Assembly (NCBI GenBank): GCA_945873195.1
Contig: CAMCDA010000024.1
Location: forward strand, 1-34,111
Source of the DNA: Asaia bogorensis
GTDB lineage: Bacteria; Pseudomonadota; Alphaproteobacteria; Acetobacterales; Acetobacteraceae
Length of the DNA stretch: 34,111 nucleotides
Reading direction: 5' to 3'
Part shown: positions 18,501-27,500 of the stretch, one piece after another
Position numbering within the stretch: position 1 is the stretch's first letter
How the letters are laid out: the number at the start of each line of letters is the position of its first letter
The notes under the pieces: model-generated
Told to the model about the DNA's origin: nothing
What the model saw: only the letters and a program-made list of their open reading frames with translations
The model's database searches: none
Position numbers and translations under genes: made by a program

Positions 18501-21500
18501 GTGTCGCTGACGGTGGCGCTGTCCGGAACCTCCGGGAACGCCAGGACTGTGTCGATCTGTGCCACGGTGACACCGGTGGCACGCAGCGTGCCGCCGCTCA
18601 GCAGCGCCGCGGCTGATCCAGCCCCATCGTTCACACCCGCCGCTTGCATCTGCGCCAGTGTCAGGGACACAACCCCGGCGTTGCTGACCACCACGCTGGT
18701 GATGTCGGCAAGGTTCGCCAGAATGTCGGAGGAGCCGCCCAGCGCCAGGTCGGCCTGGATATGCGCCGCCGTATCGCTGATCGTAATTGACGCCGGGGCT
18801 ACGCCCAGGCCGAGGACCGTCTCGATATCGGCAATTGCTACACCGGTGACAACCAGAGATCCCCCTGTCACCTTCGACATGGCGGATCCGGCGCCGTCAT
18901 TCACGCCCGCGGCCTGCACCTGGGCGGATGTCAGCGTGATCGCCCCGGCATCGCTGTTGGCGATCGCGGTGATGTCGGCATTGTTCGCCAGCAACTCCGA
19001 GGACCCACCCAGTGCCAGGTCGGTCGCGATATGCGCCGCGGTGTCGCTGATCGTGATGGATGCCGGTTCCACTGGCAGGCCGAGGATCGTGTCGATATCG
19101 GCCACCGCAACCCCGGTGATGATCAAGGACCCGCCCGTCACCTTCGACAGTACGGAGCCCGCGCCATCATTGACCCCCGCCGCCTGTACCTGGGCGGATG
19201 TGAGTGCGATCGCGCCCGCATTGGTGTTGGTGATCGCGAAGATCATCGCGGCGTTCGCCAGCAGGTCGGACGACCCACCCAAGGCCAGGTCGGTCGCGAT
19301 ATTCGCCGCCGTATCGCTGACGGTGGCGCTGTCCGGCACCTCCGGGAATGCCAGCACCGTGTCGATGTCCGCCACGGTGATCCCGGTGACACGCAAAGTG
19401 CCACCGCTGAGCAGCGCCGCCGCCGATCCGGCGCCATCGTTGACCCCCACCGCCTGCATCCGAGCCAGCGTCAGGGACACGATCCCGGCGTCACTGACCG
19501 CCAAATTGGTGATGTCGGCCAGGTTCCCCAGGATATCCGAGGACCCACCCAGTTCCAGGTCGGCCTGGATATGCGCCGCCGTGTCGCTGATCGTGATCGA
19601 CGCCGGCGCGACCCCCAGCCCCAGGATCGTCTCGATATCGGCAACGGCCACGCCGATGACGATCAGCGAGCCTCCGGTCACCTTCGACAGCACCGACCCG
19701 GCGCCGTCATTCACCCCAGCCTCCAGTACCTGGGCGGATGTCAGCGTGATCGCGCCGGCATTGCCGTTGGTGATCTCGGTGATGTCGGCGTTGTTCGCCA
19801 GCAGCTCAGACGAGCCACCCAGGGCCAGATCGGTGGCGATGCTGGCGGCCGTGTCGCTGACCGTGATCGAGGCCGGTGCCACTGGCAGGGCCAGGATCGT
19901 GTCGATGTCGGCGATGGCAACGCCGGTAACGACCAGGTCGCCTCCGGTCACCTTGGACAACACGGACCCCGCGCCATCATTCACCCCGGCCAGCCGCACC
20001 TGCACCGAGGTCAGGAGGATCGTCGCCGACGTGCTGTTCGTGATCGCGGTGATGTCGCCAATGTTCGACAGCAGGTTGGAAGATCCACCCAGTCCGAGGT
20101 CCACCGAAATCGCCGCCGCCGTATCGCTGACCGTGATCGACGCCGGGGCCACGGGCAGGGCCAGGAGCGTTTCGATGTCCGCCACGGAGACGCCGGTCAC
20201 GACCAGCGAGCCTCCGGACACCAGGGACATGACCGAGCCAGCTCCGTCATTGACATGCGCGGTGGTAACCTGAGCCGACGTCAGGGTGATCACGCCGTTA
20301 TCGGTGTTCAGGACCCCGCTCAGCAGCGCCCGGTTGACCAGCAGGCTGGACGAACCGCCCAGCGCCAGATCCGTCTGGATATGGGCCGCGGTGTCCTCCA
20401 CCGCGATCTCATCCGGGGTCACCGGCAGTGCCGCGGCGCTCGCGACATCGGCCACCGTCGCGTCCAGCACGATCAGCGTCCCGCCGCTCAGCAGCGAGGC
20501 CGCCGATCCGGCACCGTCATTGATGTCGGTGAACTGCCACTCGGCCAGCGTCATCGCGATCGTGCCGTTGTCGCTGACGGTGATCTGCGTGATCTCCGCC
20601 AGGTTGCCCAGGATCAGCGATCCCGCGCCGGCCTGGAAATCAGCCTCGATATGCGCCGCCGTGTCGCTGACGGTGATCGAGGCCGGCGGGACGCCCAGCG
20701 CGAGCATGGCCGGGATATCGGCGACGGCCACGCCGGTGACGACCAGCGAGCCTCCCGTCACCTTGGACAAGGCGGACCCCGCTCCATCGTTCACCCCGGC
20801 CGCCACCACCTGCGCTGCGGTCAGCGTGATCGCCCCGGCATCGTTGTTGGTGACGCCCGAGATCAGCGTCAGGTGCTCCAGGATGTTCGACGTGCCGGCG
20901 ACGGCCAGGTCGGCCTGGATCGTGGCCGCGGTCGCGGTGACGGCGATCGAGGCCGGCGCCACCGGCAGAGCCGCGATCGTGTCGATATCGGCGACCGCGA
21001 CGGCGGTAACGACCAGAGAACCTCCCGTCACCTTGGACAGCGCCGAACCGGCCCCGTCATTCACGCTCGGCACGACCACCTGCGCGGCGGTCAGGCTGAT
21101 CGCCCCGGCATCGCTGTTAGTGATGGCCGAGATGTCGGCCAGGTTGTCGAGGATGTCGGACGATGCGCCCAGCGCCAGGTCGGCGGCGATGTTCGCGGCG
21201 GTGTCGGACACGGTGAAGCTGTCGGCCGCGACGGGCAGGGCGGCGATGGCGTCGATATGCGCCACGTCCACGCCGATCACGACGATCGTGCCGTTGGTCA
21301 AATGCGACAGCGCCGAACCGGGTCCGTCATTTACGTTGGTCGCCAGGACCTGGGCCTGCGTCAGGGTGATCGGATCGGAGTCGCTGACGGTCAGCGCCGC
21401 CAGCGGCCCGCGGTTTGCCACCAGGTCGGACGTATTGCCGGCCGCGATGTCGGCGATGATATGCGCCGCCGTGTCGGTGACCGAGACGTCGGACGGCGCC

Positions 21501-24500
21501 GGCACCAGGGCCATCAGCGCATCCAGTTCGGCGACGGTGGCTCCGGTCACGACCAGGGTCACGCCCGTCGTCAGGGCCAGCGCGTCATCGACGTCGATCA
21601 CCAGCGCCTGGGTCGCGGTCAGGGTGACCGTGCCGGACGGCGTGACCGTGATCTCCTCGATTTCGGCCAGGTTGGCCAAAATGAGCGAGGCGTTGCCGGC
21701 GGTCAGGTCCGCCTGGACATGGGCGGCCGTATCGGCGACCACGATGCTCGTCGGGGCCACGCCCAGCGCCATCAGGTCATCGATCTGATCGACCGTGGCA
21801 TCGGTGACGGCCAGCGTCACGCCGGTCATCTTGCCAAGGGCGGAACCGCTGCCGTCGTTGAAGCCGGCGGTGAGGGCCTGGGCCGCCGTCAGGGTGATCG
21901 TGCCGGCCGGGCTGACGGTGATCCCGCTGACGACCGCCAGGTTGGCGCGGATCGTGGAGCCACTGTCGGTGATGTTGGCCTGCAGGTGCGCCGCGGTGTC
22001 GACGATCGCGATGCTGTCGGGCGCGACGGGCAGGGCCAGGATATCCTCGATATCCGCCTCGGCCACCGAGGTGACCGCGAAGTCGCCGCCGGTGACCTTG
22101 GACATGACCGATCCCGCGCCGTCATCGACGTTCGCCGCGGTGGCGCGGGTGGCGGTCAGGCTGACCACGCCGTTGTCGGACACCGCGATCCCCTCGATCA
22201 GCGCGCGATGCGTCACCAAGTCCGACCCGACGGTGGCAAGGTCGGCAGAGATCGCGCTCGCGACGTCGGAGACCAGGATGCTGTCGGGCACGACGCCCAT
22301 GGCGGCCAGGTCGGCCACGTCATCGACGGTCGCGCCGATCACGGTGACCGTCCCGCCAGTCATGATATCCAGCGCGGAGCCGTCGCCATCATTGACGCCG
22401 GCGGCCTCGATCTGCGCCACGGTCAGTTCGATGTCCCCGGTATCGCTGACGATGATCTGGCTGATGAACTGCAACACACCCAGCATGTAGGACGATTGGC
22501 CATTGGCGAGGTCGGCCTCGATATTGGCGGCCGTATCGTTGACATGCAGCGCGAAGCTGGACCCGATCAGGCCGAGCACATCGCGGGCGGAACTGAGCTG
22601 GGCGACCGAGACGGTGAGGGTCGGCGTTCCTCCGTCACTGAGCACGATCGTGGTGACCACCCCGCCGTCTTCCGCGAAGGAGACGAGCGCATCGAGCCGG
22701 GTATTCACGTTGGCGGCGCTGTCCAGGATGGTCGCGTGGGCGCCGAGGCTGTCCAGGATTCCGCCATTGGTAACGATCTGCTGGGCGGTGGAGTTGGGTG
22801 CGGTGATGGCCGAAATCCGGCTCTGCCCCAGCAGGGTGGTCAGGCCGCTGGACTGGGCCGCGATAGCGGCGGGTGTATCGGTGACGGACACCTGGACGCC
22901 CTGGCCCAGATGGTCCTCGATCGGCAGCAGCCCGACCGCGATGGCGGCGGTCAGATCGGTGGTGCCGGAGATCGAAACGACCCCCAGCAGGTCGCCCAGG
23001 TCATCAAGGTCCGAGGCAACGGCCACCAGGGCGGCGGCCGTGTCGGTCACGTTCAGTTGTGTGTTGCCGGTGATGTTCGCCAGGACGGGCAGAAGGTCCG
23101 CGGCCACCTCGGCCGTGACCGGCACGGAGTCCGTCAGGGTGATGGACAGGCGGCCCCCGAGGGTCTGGATCGGGTTCTGACCGCCGGCGACCGCGCCGAT
23201 CGCCGCCGCGGAGTCGGTGACCCGCACGGCGCTCAGATTGTTGCCCAGGGCCACCAGGTTGGTGATGTGGGCGGCCACATCGGCGGCGTCATCGGCCACC
23301 TCCAGCGGGTCACCGGTCAGAAGGTCCGCCAGCTCATGCAGGCCGGCCGCGTTGGCGGCGCTCAGCGCGCCGGAGTTCGTCAGGGTGACCGAGGCCAGGT
23401 CGGTGACGGTCAGCAGCCCGGTGCTCTGCGTTCCAATCGCCTGGGCGGCGTCGACCACATGGACCGGCACGCCGAGCGTGTTGAGCGCGGAGGCCGCGCC
23501 GGCAATGGCGCCCGCGGTGTCGGACACCTCCAGGTCCCGGTCGCCGGTAGAGAAATGCGCGCCCAGGCCGGCGAAGACGACCGCCACGGCGGCGGCGACC
23601 GTCGCGTTGGCGGAGAGTTCGTAGTCCGGGGCAAGGCTGCCCCAGTCGTGTTCGGCGGCGTCCTCCAGCGCGCTGGCGGTATCCAGGATCGTGACATGGT
23701 CGGCCAGGGCCAGGCCTTCCGCGTTATCCTCGTCGGACAGATGGGCGAAGGTATCGACGACGTTCAACTGGTGGCCGGACGCGAAGGTCAGCATCGCGGC
23801 GGTGTCGAGCGGCACCAGCGCGTCGGCCTGCGCGACCGAGATGTCGGCCGACTGGTTGATCCGGGCGCCGGTCGCGACCGCCAGGATGGCATCGACATTG
23901 GCTGCCATCGCCGCGGGGCCATCGACGACAACCAGCAGCATGTCAGCGGCGTCGAAGTCGGGCGTGTCGGCCAGGATCGCCGCGGTCGCCGCGTCGATCG
24001 TCGAGTCACCGGAGGGCGTCACCGACGCCGCCTGGACCAGCAGCGGATTGCTTGTGTTCGCGGCGATGTTGCCGATGGAGTCGACCACTTCGTACGACGT
24101 CGCCACGTCGGCCCAGTCTTCCGTTTCGGCGGCGGCCAGGTTGGCGATGGTATCGCGCACGACGATCGTCGCGCCGGTGTTGGTGAAGGCGGGCAGTGCG
24201 GCGAGGTCCGCCGCCTCAGCCGCTGTCAGGACCACGCTGGCGCTGGCGGGCAGACGCTGGGCGGTGGAGATATCACGCGCGGCCTGCGACAGGTCGATCA
24301 GGTTCTCGACGCTGTCCTGGATGGTCAGGGCCACGCCGTCACTCAAGGCGAGGTCCGGCAGGTCGGCCAGCTCCTCGGCCATGGCGGCCGAGACGGTGGC
24401 GCTGGTGCCAAGCGTCTGATGCGCCGCCAGTTCAAGTTCCTGCGTGCCCAGGTCGGCCAGGTTGATCGCCGTATCGACGACCGTCAGGGTGTTGTCATCC

Positions 24501-27500
24501 AGGTCGAACTTCACGCCCAGGCGGGCGAGGCCGCGCAGTTCGACCGCGTCGATCGTTTCGGAGTCCACCAACTGGAGGACGGTCGCCATCAGCAGCGTCT
24601 CGCCGGACAGGTCGAGCAGGGCTTCGACGTCGTCCCGCACGGTCAGCATGCGGCCGCCGGTCCAGAACCGGTCGTCGGCGAACAGCGCCGTGGCCGAGGA
24701 GGCGGTTACGACCGCGTTGCCCGACAGGACCAGCATGTCGGCGATCGCCAGGCCGGCGCTGTTGGCCTCGGCGAGCAGTCCCTCGGCGGTGTCGGCGATG
24801 GTCAGCAGGTTGTCGCCAAGATCGACGGATCGGCCGGCCAGGATGGTTGCCTGTGCGGCGGTCAGCGTCGCGTCGCCGGCCATTTCATACGCGGTCGGCG
24901 CGGAGTGCGCATCCGCGGTGAAGTTCGCGATGCGTCGGCCGGAGTCGCGCAGGATCAGGTCGTTGCCGTCCAGGTCGAATGGCGCGCCACTCAGATTGTA
25001 TTGCGGCAGGGACCGCAGCGCCATGAGCTGGGCAACGGTCGCGACCGTATCTTCCGACAGCGAAATGGGTGTCGCCTGCAACAGGGGGTTGTTGCTGGCC
25101 AAGGTGGTGGACCCCAGGTCCAGCAGGTTCGCCAGCGTGTCGCTGATGGTCAGCGCGGCGTTGGCGTTGACTTGGAAGGTGGACGTGCCGACCAGGGCCA
25201 CCGCATCGTCGACCGACAGGGTGGTGGCGGTGCTGAGCTGGATGTGATCCGCCAGCGCCAGACCGGCATCAAAGCCGGCGAAGGCCAGGGCGTCGGCTGT
25301 GTCGCTGATGGTGACGACCGCGCTGCCCTTGGTGAAGTCATCGATCGCGACCAGGCGCATGGCCTGGGCCGCGGTGATCGTCACCGGTCCGCTGGACAGG
25401 CTGACGACATCGGCGATCTCAAGCGCCCGGGCGTTTGCCGGGTCGAGCAGCTCCGCCGCGGAATCCCGCAGTGTCAGCGTATGGGTCCCGGAAGAGAAGC
25501 GGCTGCCGAGGGTCGCGAGGTCGGAGGCGTTGGCGGCGGTGACGACGGCGTCCTCGGACAAGGTGGCGGTGCCGGCGAGCAGCAGGCCCGCCCAGTTGTC
25601 GGGATCGGCCTCGCTGTTCGTGCGGAACAGCATCTCCTCGGCTGTATCCACCACGGCGATGCGGTCGGGGCGGCCGTTGAAGCTGGGCAGGTCCGTCAGC
25701 ATCGTGGCCTGTTCGGCCGTCAGGCTGGCGGTACCCTGGAGCAGGGTGATCCCGATCAGCGAGGTATCACCATCCAGCGTCAGCAGGTTCGTGGCGGTGT
25801 CGCTGACGATCAGCATCCGGCCGTTCAGACTGAAGTTCGGCAGGTCGCGCACGGCCTCGAACTGGGCCACGCTGATCAGGCTGTTGCCGGCCAACTGGAT
25901 CGCCGTGGCCATCGCTGCGGTGCCCTGGTCCAGCGCCGCCAGGCGCGCGGCGCCGTCGCTAATGATCAGGTCGTGGGTGCCGACCGAGAAATGCGCGATC
26001 GCGTGCAGGGACGTGGCAACCGTGGCGATGACGGTGCTGTCCGCCGACAGGGACACGGCGCCGGCCAGCGCGAGGCCAGCGCCCGCGCCCGGGGCCAGCA
26101 GGGCGGCCACGGTGTCGACCACCGACAGGCCCGGCCCAACATCGAGGTTCGGCAGCATGGCCAGGGTCGCGGCCTGGGACGCCGACATCACCCAGGGCTG
26201 GGCCTGGTCGGCCAGTTCAAAGCCGGTGATCTCTCCGGCCAGGGCGGTCCAGGCGCGGGTGACGCTCAGCGCATCGGGGGTGTCGCGCACGACGAGGTCG
26301 TGCCCGCCATTGCCGAAGCGCGCGCCGAGGCCCGCGAGGATGGCGGCTTCCGCGGACGTGACGACCGCGTCGGCGGACAGGACGACCTGGTCCGCAACCA
26401 TCATGACGGCCCAGGCATCGGGTTCGGAGGCGCCTTCCGACATGTGCAGCAGCGCGGAAGCGGTGTCCTGGATCGTCAGGCTCACCGGCCCGGATTCGAA
26501 ATGCGTGAACCGGGCGAGTGTCGCCGCGTCGGCGGCCGAAGCGGTGACCGCGGCCGAGAGCATGACCGGGCCCATCCAGGCGTTCACCACCTGCAAGGCG
26601 GAGGACCCGGCCAGGGTAAGCAGGTCGCTCAGCGTCGCGGCGACGGCGATCGCGTGATCCTGCGTGTCGAATACGGGACCCAGGGCGGCCAGGCGGCCCG
26701 CCTGCTGGGCATCGATCAGGGCATCATCCGCCAGGACGATGGCGGTGGCGGCCGACAGGCCGGCGGCGTTGGCCTGATCGGCGAGGGCGGCGGCCTGGTC
26801 GCTGACGACCAGGTCCACGCCCTGGGCCAGCCCGAAGCCGGGCAGCGCGGACAGCGCCAGGGCCTCGGCCGCCGACACGGTGGCGTCGAAGCCCAGGCGG
26901 GCGGTCGCGCCTTCCTCGAATGCCAGCGTGTCATCCAGCAGCTGTGCCACGGTGGCGGTAAAGACGCCGGACTCCACGGTGATGGCCAGGAAGCCGCGGT
27001 CGAAGATCCCGTCCGCGACGGCGGACAGGGCCGACCCGGTGTCGGCGACCGACAGCGCGAACAGGGCCGGCTCGAAGTCGGGCGTGCCGGCCAAGGTGGC
27101 GGCGGATTCCGCGTTCACGGTGCCGCCATTGTCCGTCGGCGTGACCGAGATCGGGCCGGTTTCGCCCAGTTCCGCCAGCATCACCCGCGCCGCGACGAGG
27201 TTGACGAGGGTGTCGGAGATGCGGAGGGCGGGGTGGTCCTCGGACCCCACCAGCGTCATCGTCACGTGCTCGGGCACCAGGGCGGCCAGCGCCTCGATCT
27301 GCGCGATGGTATAGGTGCCATTGTCGGCCAGAAGGCGGATGGCGGTCACGCCGGACGGAATCTGGGTGGCGGCGACCAGGTGGGCGGCGGTGTCTTCCAG
27401 GATGATGGCGGTGGCCAGCGCCTTCAGGTTGCCCGCAAGGGCGGCCAGCGTCGCCAGGGTGTCGGCAATCGTCAGGTTCGTGCCGGTGGCGGTGTCGGGA

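Noticed and set aside
16081-22546. The 270-bp array as a CRISPR or non-coding satellite
   Set aside because: The period is a multiple of three, the frame stays open throughout, and differences between units mostly conserve the protein.
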